NCBI GenBank assembly: GCA_017163975.1
Contig: JAFFSR010000242.1
Coordinates: 1,141,001-1,205,000, forward strand
Length of the DNA stretch: 64,000 bases
Direction: 5' to 3'
Source: Anastatus disparis
Taxonomy: Eukaryota; Arthropoda; Insecta; Hymenoptera; Eupelmidae
The notes beneath the pieces were generated by a model, which was not told where the DNA came from, searched no databases, and was given only the letters and a program-made list of their open reading frames with translations. This document shows positions 43,642 through 57,531 of the stretch, piece after piece (position 1 is the stretch's first letter; every line of letters begins with the position of its first letter). Position numbers and translations under genes: made by a program.

Positions 43642-46600
43642 TTAAGAACTATTAAATAAGCGAGTAAATTTGAAATATCGATAAAATTCAACCAAAAAAA
43701 AATGGATCGATAATTCTGATTCGAAGAGCTTTATTTTTTTTTAAATATTTGTCAAATTAAATATATCTTTGGATAATTCATTCTATTTCATTTAATAAAT
43801 AAATTTTTTAAACAATAATAAAAACCATCACCTATTATTATGTGAGATGTACCTACTAGCTCAATTTCAGTTTTTGTATTAATTTTCCAAAATAAATTTA
43901 GAAAGTAGTAAAAATTTAAAACGTTATTAATGACTAGAATTGATATAAGATTGAGCAATAATTTTAACATAAGTTTAAAAAATAAGTCTACTCTACAGTC
44001 GTAGAAATATAAGCACATACTTTAGCAAAAGAACATTAATTAGAATTTTAAAGAAATTGCAACATAACGCAAGAGAATAAAAAAAAAGTAGTCAACTAGG
44101 CAATTTAATTACCTCAAGTATAACATTTTTTAATAAGACTAATGAGTTATAATACAGAGTCCTATATAATCAAAAGAGTTTTTCAACTCACTTGAAGCAT
44201 TGAGTTATATATAATTGCGCAAACATCTAATAAGGAGCTGCACTTTCGTTTCTGGTATAAGCTTTAAAAGCCAAACAAACAAAACTATTCAGTGCAATTG
44301 CACAAACCTCTAAGTGCAGTAAAATGTGAATTGCTAACTTTTAGGTTTAAAGGAAAAAAGCTTTTTTCTGTATATGTATGTATATGTATATATATCCATC
44401 ACGTGTTACTATCGATAAATGCACTCAGCGTGATCTTTCGCTCTACTAAAAGTATGTACAAACAGAAAGAAAAAAAAGAAACATTATTTTAACTTATGAT
44501 TCACTCGTTGGCGATAATATCAATTCACCTGTGTTTATACATACCAGTGTACATGTACGTCAGCACGATAAATATATACTAAATTGTAGCTTTAAGTCTA
44601 CTTTGTATTTGTTTGTATAGATTTAGCACAATTGATTCATGTATGCATTTATACCTTTTTAGACAAGCTTATACTATAAGCTCGTGCTACAGAATTCTAT
44701 TTACCCGTTAAACTTGAAACTCGTTTAAGGTACGTTACTGTCCGCACATTTTTTTTTATGCTGTTTATCAAATTAATACGTATTGTGATTTAATATTCAT
44801 TGATCGAAATGCATTATAGAAAAAAAAATTTTTAATGAGTTAGAAAAACATTTTTTTGATAGCTATTAAATTCTAATGATTATATTCACCTTCTGGATCC
44901 AATCTAAAAATACGATTCTTGTATTGAGTACTTTAACCTAATTATTTTTTTGTTAAAACAACAAAAGTCTATAATTTATAAACGTATCTGCTTCTAGAAA
45001 AAAAAACTAAAACTATCGGTGTCTACGTATGTAATTACTAAAAATAACTTTTATCATTTTATACGGAATTTTCCTTCGAGCAATTTAATTGTGCTAATTT
45101 TTAATAATTTTATACTAACCAAAACAAACAAGCTATTATGAACGTAAGAAGAAAAAAAATACAATATTTATCCTCGTTTCTTAGTTGATAATAAAATAAG
45201 AAAATGCAAACCATGCAGAAAAATGTTATATTAATTAGAAACTTATAAGAAGCTCCGTTACCCGTACACTGATATGTTTATAGCAGCTTACGGGCTTTAT
45301 ACCGTTAAGCGAACTGCTAACTATGAATACAATTATTATTATTGAAGAATGAAAAAAAAAACGTCACAATCGGTCTATTCGGCTTTAGCTTATACACAAT
45401 GAGATTTAGCTTGTTATAATTAACGAATGTATTACAGAAAAAATGAATGGAACGCTCGTGCGCCGTGCACTTTAATGAAATGATTTAATTAAAATGTGTA
45501 AAGTATCATCCTATAAACACCATAACAGCAATTGAAGACGCTTTGAATTTATTTTTTTTAATCTAAGTTTTTTTTAATAATAACAAATAATAAAATATGC
45601 ATCTAGAACTGTTTTCAATTACACGAGAGATGAGAGAGTGAGAGAGAGAGAAAAAAACTTTTTTTTATTATCTTGAGAGTAATAAATATTGTACCTAGCT
45701 GTTAGGATTTATGAATTATTGAAGAGTCTTGCGGGTGCCGGAAACACGCAAAACTGTGCTATACAATATTTTATTTTCTGAAACAAAGATCTTAAATAAC
45801 ACGATCGATGCTTCTACATGAAATTCCACTATAAAAATCGTTACTTGTTTTCAAGCAATAACAAATTTAAAAAATAAAAATAAAAAACATTTCGTTATAC
45901 ACAGTATGATTCAGGTACTATAATTCAACATTACTAATGTAATGATGTAAATATTTTTTTTACAATCACTATTAAAATTTATTTTCAAATAACAGAATCT
46001 ATTCTCAATAATAATAAAAATATATAAAATTGATGAAGACGCAATTTATAAAATAGTAAACGTATCAATTTATTCATTTCGAGTTGTTTTTCATCAAAAA
46101 AAGTATTTTTAACTAAAAATAAATACGAACTCTTTAATAAAAAATAATATGCATGTATTCATTAACCAATTAGAATTCATGAATTATTGAAGAATTTCGA
46201 TCGCGCTATACAGCAGCCCGAAACAACACTAACTGTTGATTTTGTATAACAAAAAAAAAAAAAAAATATCAGCCATGCTAGCAATTTCGTAACGCACAGA
46301 TTGATGTCTGAGTCAGCGTCCAAAAAACATACTTTTGTAACGGCTTCCGAATTTTTAATTTTTAGCAACGTCAACGTTGATATATAAATACGCGAATACT
46401 TAAAAAAAAAAAAAAACAGAAAAAAATGAGGAAAAACTTGACGTCGCAAGGCGTGTCTGTTCGCTGTCTTAGTAAGAAGCAATATAATTTACGCAAGTAG
46501 CTTTCGTTGTATATAAAGATGTAATTTACGTCATGCGAGAAACGTTGTGTTCATACATATACACGCGCTCTACTATACTCTGCGACCCAATTATACCGAA

Positions 46601-47639
46601 GTATTCCATACGATGCATATAAGCGCAATGAGAAAGGCGTTCTGAATATATACATCTCCCCCTTCATACTACGTAAACGATCGTATGAAACGTACGTGCA
46701 TGTGAGCGTCTGTATATGCACGTGTTTATGTGTACATGAGAATGAACTGTGCAAGCAAAGCTCAACCGATTGGATTGGTGTCATACGAATGTCAGAAACA
46801 ATCGATCCTTCTCGAAACCTGTGCACGATGGCTTTTCTCATCTATTGTAGTTTATGTGAGAAATGCTTGTGCGAAATTACAAATAATCGCTCGCTAATAC
46901 CTTACAATGATTAGGTCCGAAAATTACTTCCTTGATGTTATAAATCAACCGAGAGACTATGGATTTCAGCTAATTTATTTATGATGCTTGATTGCCGATT
47001 CAAGAGATGACGCTTTTAGTCATTTTCACTCCACGCGTCAAATTTTCTTATCTAGCAAAATTAACTTGTGATTTTTTTTCTTAATAATATAAAAAACAGA
47101 AAAATTATTTTTAAATAAGTTGAAAATAAAAAAGAAAATAATACGATGATGATTATGATGTAAAAAAATAATCACATAGGATAAACAATCTAAAGATTTC
47201 TCAAAATATTTATTTAATTTTAGAAATAAAATTTATAAATTACAAATTAAAAACACTTTTAAATTCAGTTTAAAAGACATTTGCATTTACTTTTAAAATT
47301 AATAATCTCATTTAGTTTAAACCAATGCACTGTAATAAAAAAGGTTGTTAAAGTATTGAAAAAAAAAATAATTGTTCAATTATAATTTGCATTTTTTTAA
47401 GTGCGTTACATTCAGTTAAATAGAAGCAAACATTTAAAAGCTAATAAACAAGTGTTACTTTTCTCATAACAATAAATATTTATTTGTAAGAAATTCTGTT
47501 GAACATAATCAGCTGAGAATCGTAAAGCAGACCGAAATATTTGTATATAAGAACGTTAAAATCACTTTCCAGTAAACAGTCGTTCCGTTAAATTATCAAT
47601 GAATAAGATAATAAAAAAAAGAATCTACGTTAAATTAAC

Positions 47640-48300
47640 CTTGACGGAGAGGATGGTGGCTCATTCACTGCAAAAATGTAAATGAGTTAGACCATGACTA
47701 TCCTATCTTACATTATACACTATATATATGTACGTATATAAAAAAAACTGTAATTCCTCCTTCTTCTATAAGCAAGTCAGCGCTGCGTGTCCGTGTGAAG
47801 AAAGTTTATTCCCGTATAGTTTCTTCGACGAAGCAAGCAAGCAACGGCGGCTGCGACTGCGACGGCTACGGCGGCGGCACGAGCGGACTAGGCGTAGTCA
47901 CTTTTATAAAGCTTAGAAGAAGTAGAAGGTGAAACGACCTGAATACATGAAAAGTTACGTGGCAGGTGTGTCTCTCAGGCATTATGTGTGTTCTCTCTTA
48001 AAGCTTTGCCAGGCAGGCAGGCAGGTTCTTCTAAACAGGTTTCTCTTATACGATCATCATTATCATCGTCTCTTGTGGTTGACTTATTGGAGCCTATTTT
48101 TGGGCTATATAACGTACCATGCCTTTAACTATAACTTAGCCCACCTTTTTTTTCTTTCTTTTCATTTCTTTTTTTTTATTTCTTTTCTCTTTCTCTTTCT
48201 GTCTTGAGCTACTCTTCTCAAATTACGTTTCGAGGTTGTTTGGCTCTCGGTCTCACCTTCTTTCTTTAGCTTGAAAAAAATGCGTCTGTTCCCCTCTTAG
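47640..48300. promoter_or_regulatory. Triplet- and CT-rich intronic island
   Basis: A GC-rich triplet run (GGCGGCTGCGACTGCGACGG, CTACGGCGGCGGCACGAGCGG) at about 47847-47887 is followed by CAGG repeats at about 48008-48025 and long CT tracts to about 48200. ACAGGTTT lies at about 48035. There is no clean coding frame. Confidence 0.3.
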
Positions 48301-48470
48301 AATTATATCTATCTCTTCCTGATGTATAAAAGCTTGAAAGAACTCAACTATGCATTCATTAAGTTGAGATAATGAATTGATAATAGTGATTTTGAAGGGT
48401 AGTCAATCCAGAATTGTTACAATCAGAAACTTTTTCTCCAACAGCATTAAATATAATTTATTTTTATTTA

Positions 48471-48563
48471 CTCTGGTAGAAAATTAACTAGAAATTATTT
48501 GGGAACCAATTTAATAATTTTCAGCCACTTTTTAATTAATTTCTGGTCAACCTTTTACCAGGG
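48471..48563. mobile_element. 93-bp MITE with CTGGTAGAAAAT-type ends
   Basis: CTCTGGTAGAAAATTAACTA at the left is mirrored by CCCTGGTAAAAGGTTGACCA on the opposite strand, with arms of about 27 bp. The terminal CTGGTAGAAAAT is shared with the element at 11723-11893, so they are probably members of one family or superfamily. Confidence 0.65.
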
Positions 48564-51500
48564 CATTTTAAAATACAAAATTGTAAGGATTTTATTAGAA
48601 TGTTTCTGTACATTTTCTCTGATTTTAAGATTTGTTTTATGATTTTTATATAACTTCCGTTGACCTTTATATTGATTTATTCTGATTTTTTTATCATCTT
48701 TTTTTTTTAACTTTTTTCAATTTAGTGCCACTGGTCATGAAACTTTATCGACTCTTAAGGTTCATTTACACACTCATAGATCGTACATAACATATTTTAA
48801 GTACCGTCTTATTTTCACGCTTACATAGTCTTGAAGTGTATCCGCTAAGGCACGTTACATTACGTACAATAATTACTTTGCACGAGAGAACACTACATTA
48901 CAACTCATAGGAGAATTTTTCTTTTGTTTTAAGTCAATTCTTTTTCTTTGTGTTTTTTTTTTATATTTTATGGTACGCGAGCGTGTTTTATGAACAAAAT
49001 ACAAGAAAATGTCATGGAAATTATATCTTATTATAGAGTGACAACGATGCAATTCGTAGAATGTTGCACATTAAAGTTTTCCGTACTTTTCACCTCATAT
49101 ACGCTATAATTCTCAGAGTGATTTTAACATTTTATTACTGCCGTAAATTTTTACTTTATACTTAACCTAATATCAATATCCCGTAGAAAACTTTTCTATC
49201 TTTAATTTGAATTACTAATATTGTTAATTTATTATTTTTCAGTTAAGATAAAACTAAAGAAAAATTGGTAATTTTATACTCTGATCAATTAATACAATTT
49301 AAATTTCAAATTATTGCTTTTTAAAAAAAAGAACTAACGAGCAAAAACTAGTTTAATTAATTTTTTATTACTTTCTTCTTTTACTCGGCAAACCATTTAT
49401 CAAGTAAGAGTCCAATCTTAATAACTGGAATGAACGAGATTAGAAATCATTATTGATCAAGAAAATAAAACCATTTTTGTAGATATGCGAATGAGGTTAT
49501 GTGTATATTGATTAATACTATACAACCCATTATAAAGTGAAATTCAATCTTTAAAAGAAGTTTAGAGTGAAAATTTCGTTGAAACTAATAAAAAATAATA
49601 AAAAAGGCATACTAAATAAATCTGCATGTGTGTGCATTGATGCATCGCGAAAGTACACAAAAAGAGTTTCTCGCGTTCACCTGGATTATCGGAGTGGATG
49701 TTATTGGACTCTATGTCGATTAAAGTTTTTTTCAGTCCTCATATCGCTTCTCTTAAATACTGAACCATACAGTAAAACCAACGGTTTTATTGCTTTAAGT
49801 TAGCTATGTGTATGTATAAAGAGTATTATAGAAAAGGTTGCGTAAGAAACGTGTATCCTGTTTGGTGCGTGAGAACATTTCAATTATAAAAAAAAAGATA
49901 TTATACAATGAAGTCACTTGTTAAGGGAATTGTTACGATTATATATTAAAGTCTTGAGATGAAAAACTTGGCAATATTCCAATATCCAATATCGTTAAGT
50001 AATTTACGTTTTCTGTCTAGTTTGTCAATTTCGTAATAAAATCCGTGCGCTTGGAGTTTTTCTTTTTTTGCTTTGATTTGTAAAATACCTAAGGTGTTAT
50101 TTTATTACCGAGTGACGATGGGTCAGAGTTATTACATTAAATCTTATACCAAGTTATCTAAATGTTTTTCCAGTTAAAATCCATTCACTTTTGTCCTTCG
50201 TTTTGTACGCTCGTTGCAGTTATACCGAGCTCTGCCAAACTCTAGTCATCTCGTGAATAGAGTCGACATAAATTCTTGTACTTACTCAAACAAAACATAA
50301 CGACGTCTACACTTTTTTCACTTCACATTTATAAAATTATGCAATTATTTATCCTATTTAAATAGCTGTTTTTTCATTTTTATTGAATTATTTTAAATAT
50401 TTATCTAAATATAAAATATGATTACGTATTATCCGCAAATCCTTCATTTAAAAATATTTTAAGGAAGAAAGATTATGACTTTCTTTATTAAAAAATTTTA
50501 ACAAACATTATTCTATTTAATTACTTTATTCAACTTGAATTAAGGGATTTGTATTGTAATTATGCTAATTAAACCGACTTAAGTATAGTTTGCAATGTAT
50601 CTATAGATACATCTAATCTATGCTACATAGTACCAGAAACATGAGATTTTGTTATTAATTAACTCATTAGAAGTACCAAAAAGATAATTAAAAAATTGAT
50701 GAACATTTCTGAGATTTTTTCTTTTATGGAATTAATAATACTTAAATATTTTACTGTTAATTAATTTAAAAAAATTAAAACGTTTGAAAAAAGTACAATT
50801 TTCCATAAAATACCCTGTTATAGTTTTAACACTATAAATGCTGATACGTTCTCAAAAAAGTTTCTGTATACTCTTAAAAATTTAAGTGAATCGCTATATA
50901 AAATATTTAGTTAACCTTGTTTTGATTTTCGGTAATTTCTCATCATCAATTCTCTTTACGATACCATTCCCTTAGGAATTAAAGAAAAACCGATCTTAAT
51001 TTTTAAAATAAAGACTTTCCCTTCTCTGTTAATTTCCCTTTCATGTATCTAAACGAACACATGACATAGCATAAAATATGTACTTCCTATATATTTATAT
51101 ATATTACATCTTTTTTTCTCATTTAGATCACGTTGTCTTTAAATTGAGCTCGGCCGTTAGAACTATCCTAGTCGCTCGAGTCGTTATAGCTTTGTCTTGG
51201 GAAAAAAAGAAAAATGAGTAACCAAGTAAAAAAAATCGCAACAGACTGGCTTCATTTTGTCGTACACGCAAAGTCGTTTTTGCAGGGCTAAATCTCGTTA
51301 CACGTGCACATGTGTGGGAGTTGTTGCTGCTCTTCGTATTATACGTCAATAAAGATTGACTCTCTTATAAGCATTGGAGATCCAAATTGCGTGGGTTGGA
51401 AGCCAAAACAAGCAAGAGAAACCCTTAGACTTTTACCCCTCTATAGATGATGTAGGTGGACCGTCCAAGCTATTGTCGGCTCTCATTAAAGATTTAATCG

Positions 51501-54500
51501 TTCTTACCGAGCCTTTTTCTTCCTCTGTTTTTGGTTTTCTTACTTTTATCAAGAGAAAAAAAAGAGGGACTAAAAGGTGATTCTAAGGGATCGAGTAGAA
51601 TTGCCGACAAACGGTAAAAAGAAGAGAAGAAAAGTACTTTCGACGTTTGCGATATTTAAGACCTAACTGATTGGGATTTCCTTCTAAGTTGTTCAATGGT
51701 TTAGTGATGTTGTCTGAAAAAAAGATTGAGGGATTAATGGTGTGGTTTTCAAGTAACCGCAATATACTTACAAATAAACATTTTATGTCCTTTCTCTTTT
51801 TTATAGTCGACAAATTTGATTAATCTTTAAAAATAAACTCTGTAAAATGTATTTATAACAAAAATACTGTCGTTAACTGATTAATTGATTTGAATAATGC
51901 AAAACAAAGTCTAATAATAATCAAGCTAATCAAATTTTTTAGTCACTTATTTCTCGTTCGATAAGCTATACTGCCGTTTGTAGATATAATGGAAACAGGT
52001 TTTTAAACATCTAAAAGCTAATAACTCTTCTTTCGATTGCTCGAGACAAATTTATTTTCGATGTATATTTTTATCAGCAGTTGCAACATTGTGGAGCTAC
52101 CTGATATTTTCTATTATTCATTCCGTTCGTAGAATAAAATATTAATTACTTTTTCATAAAAATTACTAGAATTTCCATATAATATTGATCATGAATGCAT
52201 AGCCTTCTGATTTATTATTGAGTAACTGCGAAAAACTTCCCATTAGCGAGATTTCATTCTCATCATATTTTACTTATTGTTACAATACGACTTTATTGTT
52301 CTTTTTTTACCATTTAATTATTTCTCATTTATCTATTTTAACTTCTAACAAATATTTACGATGGTTTTTAAGATGGAATCATTAGAAATCGTAAACAATA
52401 CTTTTCGCATTGTGATTCTGCTAATTCTCATTATTTCAGGTTATAAATCACGTTTTCTCACATTTCATATATTGATACCGTATATTCGATAGATTGCTTT
52501 TATGATTGTTGCGTCAAGGAAAAAAAAGCATAATTCCTATCAGATTGCAAATATGCGCACACCTCCGTGAGAATTACAATAATTACAATAATTTTACTAA
52601 AGTTTTATTTCTTCAAATAAGAACTAAACCTTGACCAACGAAAAAAAGTTTACCAGTATTCTAATATCTTTTTTCCCTTTTACTTCGACTAAACATTTTT
52701 TTTTTACTTCGTAAAACAAATGATCAGTTTTGGAAAAAGAGGAAGAAGAAAAACGACGTTTTCGCAGCCTGTCTATCGTTACCTAAGATCCAATAAATCC
52801 TAATAGCTTCTCTTTGGTTCCTGTTAAACTTCCTATACTTCGTATCAACATCTGGCGCAACAAAGATTTTTTTCCCGTATCACTCGGTAACCGCTGTCTT
52901 TCTTTAATGAAAATGCTCTAGAAAGAAGAAACAACGATTTCCACATAGATATAGACGCACACACATATTCACTAAGGCGCTGTGAAGTAATTACCTTCTT
53001 GCCTCCCTCCGTGTGACTGGAGTACACTTTAGGGAGTACTTTCAACGAGATTATATAGTAAAAAGGAATAAAGAACTAAGACGCAGCGTTAAGGTGATCT
53101 TCTAGTCCATATAATGCTCTATTCTCTGAACTCTAACTCTGATCTATGCGCGAAAATCTCGAGCAATTACCTCAAAGCTTGGATTCGTATTCCCTTGATC
53201 GTCGCGTTAGACATTAACTCCGGATTTGCCGAGTTATCCTAGATATAACCCTAAAAGAGAGAAAAAGAGAAAAAGATAGAAATATTTGGGAAATGAAAGG
53301 GAACGAGCATTTTAGTCTTCTGTAAGTCTATACGCTAGCTTGTATTCAGAGAAAGGGAGTGAGAGCGAGAGAGGAGAGAATTCTCTTTGTGTTGAGAAAG
53401 CTTTGACGAAGGTCGAATTCGCCACGGAGGTTTTCTACCTTCTAGTTTTATCTTTTTTCACCTTTTTTCACCTTTTTTTTATCTCTCCTCTATACTTTTT
53501 TTTTAATTTGATTAATTGTTACGGTTCACTTGATTTCAGATATTGGTGGTGGACTTTAATGAATAATGGTGCAGGCTAATGGTAATTTGGAGAACCGTTG
53601 TAGTGTTGATTTTCAAAATTCAAAATTTAATTTTTAAATTAAATAGTTTAATGTTTCTTTAAACTTTAGTTTTTTTAAAAATCGCTCAGAATAAATCTTT
53701 AAGAACACCCAACTAATGTACATTGCTCTGTACATTGTCTGTTACATAATTTTCAAATAAATTAATCATTTATATCATACTTTCGTTAGCTCTTTATTTT
53801 ATCAATGTACATCCGTCATTAAAAAGCTGTAATAAAATGTGAAATTTGAATTTAAAAATACCGGAAAAAGTTTAACTTTTGTATTATTTCGAGTTTTACG
53901 GCTAAAGGAAATGAAGGTATATTGTTTTAAAATGGTGACATTTTACTGTTATCTTAACTTCATTGATGACTACTCCGCTACGGTTGACGTGCGGTGACCT
54001 GCTCGAAATAATATAGATAACAGCCTGGCAGTTATCAGTTATCGCTTGTATAGATATTGATGATATATTGTCTGATAATACGACATTAGAAATAAAAATA
54101 GTCGAATTTTATTTCCAAACTTTAAAGCGTGTAATTTGTAAGAATTAAACGATATTTTATTTTCTAATGAAGATTAATATTGAAAATAAAAGTTAAATGA
54201 TTAAAAGAAGATAATAAAAATCCAGATTATAATCAAATTAACAACCTTAACAAAATGATCGTGCAAATTGATTGGAAATTATCCAATTTGTAATAAATTC
54301 AAAGTACTCTCTTCTGTATATAAAAAAAGAACGTATATATTGCTTCAATAAAATAAATTTTCACACAAACTCATTATCCATCGCATAAATCTCCCTAGCC
54401 ATTTTGTTTTCCCCTCAATATCATCAATACACGGATTCTCTCGTGCACGCGTAAACGTACACATACATACTCTTAGAGAAATTCCAAAGCATTATTTATA

Positions 54501-55424
54501 TAACGCACAATCCCTATGTACCAGCACGCTTACATGAAGAAGAAGAAAAAATGTTTAGGCCTCGGGATATACGCGTATCTTTCTTCAAGTCTTTTGCTGC
54601 TTTCTCTCTGTCTCTCTCTTTTTCTTAACTTTTAAAAGCTTGAGGAGAACTATTGCTCTTGGTCGATCAACGCAGAAAGAAAGAAATTGTTCTTTCGTAT
54701 TTTCCATGTTACTGCAAGCGAGCAAGCGTTGTTAATAACCGAGAGAGAAGCCGCAAGTGAAATACCGGTATATTTCAAAATTTTTATCTTTCGTACATTA
54801 TATCTTTATAAATGGTGATATTTTTTTCTGTTAAAGTGATAAATATGATGTATAGTTTGAAGAAGATATTGATTGGCTATTGAAAAGAGAAAATAACCAT
54901 TTATTCATTGCAGTTGCGTATAAAATAAAGATTTAATTAATAGAATTAAAAACTACAAATGTTATATGAAAAAAGAAATAAATTTTAAACATACAAATTT
55001 TAATTAAACTTCACATTTAACAGTACTTTCTCTAATATTATAAGAAGGAAATGAGTTTTGCAGAAGAAATAAATATTTTTATTTTAAAATAAAGTTCTGA
55101 TTCCGTGAATAGAATTTAGCTGTTTTGATAAAGGTACTGTAAAAAAAATACAAAATTTACTTGATCCAGATTGAACAAAGTAATTTACAAATCTTTTTTT
55201 CGTACAACATTAGTAAAAGAAATGAAGAGAAAAAAATCTCAAACAATGAAGAACACCTTTCAGCCCATTTCTCCTTGTTGGCCAGTAGCCGCACGAAATC
55301 ACGTCCAATTTTCAAGCTTGGCTAGAGGTGCGTTGCCTCTCTTATAGACTTTATATATATATATTGAACAAAGAACAATGAAAGGTAGTGCACCTATCTT
55401 GGGCTATTATCGTGCTTTACAGAA

Positions 55425-55436
55425 CGCGCGCGCGCG
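55425..55436. repeat. CG dinucleotide run
   Basis: (CG)6 occurs within an island of an otherwise AT-rich intron. It is notable because CpG runs are usually eroded where germline DNA is methylated. Confidence 0.7.
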
Positions 55437-57367
55437 GGCAGTGTAAACCTATCGGCCGCTCAACAGCAGCCGCTAACTTTCGATACCTATATATCTGTAT
55501 TTATTTTTATTATTATTTTTCCTTCTTGTTTAAATCACTTCCTTTCGTATAGTCGATCGCGCGAACTGTTTCGTTACTGGGACCATTAATCGCATCAAGA
55601 GGCCTGCACTTTACTCTCGTTTTATAAGTTTTCTGATATGATATGGATGCGCGCAAACCTGAACCTTTCTAGGGATTGAGTTGTTATAACCGAAAAATGA
55701 AATTTTATATTTTACTTACTGTAAATAAAATAAGGCTTACTTTAAATTTATCTATATTTAGAAAATTTATGAATTTAGAAAAAAATTTTGATATTATATG
55801 CAATATTATATAACGTTACTGAATATCAAATGATAAATACATTTACTAATATGTATTACATTACATGTACCTTCAACCAAATTTTAAAATTTAATATGAT
55901 CGTTTCAAGATTATTTATACTGATTTATTTTCATACAGTATTCATCTATTATTTTTACGTAATATTAATTAATTTTAAATTAAATTTGTTCATTTCGCGA
56001 AAACAATATTTAAATACAGATTTAGTTGATGATAATGTAATTGAAAAAAAATATAATTTATGACTTTCACACTGCAATTATCTTAAACAATAAATACTTA
56101 AGTACTCCCCAACCAACCAATTAATCCGATAAAAAATAGAAATTGCTCGACGACAATGAAAATCGCCAAGTAAATTTCTTAATAAACTCCTTCTTTTACC
56201 CAATTAGCATCCTTTCGAATAAGTGCTCAAATTACATTGAGATTCTATAGAAGAGCTTTAGAAGAAAAAAAATGGTAAAAACCAAGGAGACCTCAAAAAA
56301 AAAAATCAAATTTCGAACTGATCATCGAGACTTTAACAAGAGAAAGTCGAAAACCAACGTTTCATCCGCACGATGAAAGTCAATTGAAGAGAGAAAAAAG
56401 AAAAAGAAAAGATAATGCGCTGGAAAAATAAATATATACATGTATATATCCTAAATCAAACATACAGGCTTTTCAACATATATACATACGAAATGTGATT
56501 TCGTCACTGCAAAAGAGAAAGATAAACGTATACGATCGTTTACGTTATATATACATGCGCATGCGTTCTCTTTTTAGCTTATATACGTATCTCGTGTATA
56601 CATTAGCTTGAATCTTTCTTTGCGGTGAATTGCGCGCGAAAACCACCAGAGATACAGAGAGAAAAGAGATGGAGCGTGTATATATATAAAATGTGTACAT
56701 ACTCACTGCAATAGTAAAAGAAGCGCTTCGCGAACTTATAGCCAAGCCGGCTCTTCTTTCTCTTTCAGGCTTTGTCTGCAATAAGATTCAAGTTTTATAT
56801 TATCGAGTTTTTCAAATGAAAAAATACACTAAATTTGAAAAAAAGCATAAAGAATTTGAATAAATAATTTTGGTAATGATTTCTTCATTTTAATAATTAA
56901 AAATTAACGTACTCTTAAATTATTTATAAGAATAATGAATTTTAATTTTCAATAAATTACTCCTAACCATCAAGCGTTTAAAATACAGAGGAAAATGTTT
57001 TTCTTTCATCATTTATATATAATAATGCCTATAAATATATGTTAATTGAAATTTAAGGTAACGCATAAATTCAAAAGTACTACATAACATTAAAAACTGG
57101 TCTGCGATCGTTTGCTCTAATAGAAAAATAAAAAGTAACTAAATAAATAAAATAAGTCCAAATTAAGCGTGTAATTACATAAATAATATCTTTAGTGGCT
57201 ATAAATAGTTATTCTAATCTGTGAGAGCATCCTATTACAGTACTTAATTTACTACTTGCTTCTTTTCAGTAATATACTTTTAAGTAACATTTTATACAAA
57301 CATATATCTATACCTTATTCCTTCGTTGTAGACGAAGCCTTACGCGTAGAGTTCTCGTTAGATTGCT

Positions 57368-57370
<3 letters not shown>

Positions 57371-57427
<57 letters not shown>
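57371..57427. repeat. TA microsatellite, about 28 units
   Basis: An uninterrupted TA run starts after CTGGA and ends before TTTGTG. It is likely polymorphic and can extrude as a cruciform. A chance frame encoding alternating Tyr-Ile crosses it and is not a gene. Confidence 0.95.
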
Positions 57428-57431
<4 letters not shown>

Positions 57432-57506
57432 GAAGTTCTCGCGTACACGGATCGGCGACCTGTGTTCACATCAGAAAAGAAAGAGAGAGAGAAGAGGGGG
57501 AGAGTG

Positions 57507-57531
57507 ACCGGACGAACCGGTTAGACAGGTT
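57507..57531. promoter_or_regulatory. Grainyhead-type double site plus ACAGGTT
   Basis: ACCGGACGAACCGGTT at 57507-57522 nearly repeats the site at 41145 (ACCGGTCGAACCGGTT). It is followed by ACAGGTT at 57525-57531, another form of the Grainyhead consensus. A GAGAGAGAAGAGGGGGAGAG tract precedes it. Confidence 0.4.

Noticed and set aside
44980..45330. Possible inverted pair near GTTACCCGTACACTG and CTTACGGGC
   Set aside because: Pairing is limited to about 8 bp and is not above chance.
45710..46192. ATGAATTATTGAAGA repeated at 45710 and 46178
   Set aside because: Similarity beyond the 15-mer is weak, and the word is low in complexity for this genome.
57256..57507. 83-codon open frame with a Tyr-Ile repeat
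   Set aside because: It is produced by the TA microsatellite.
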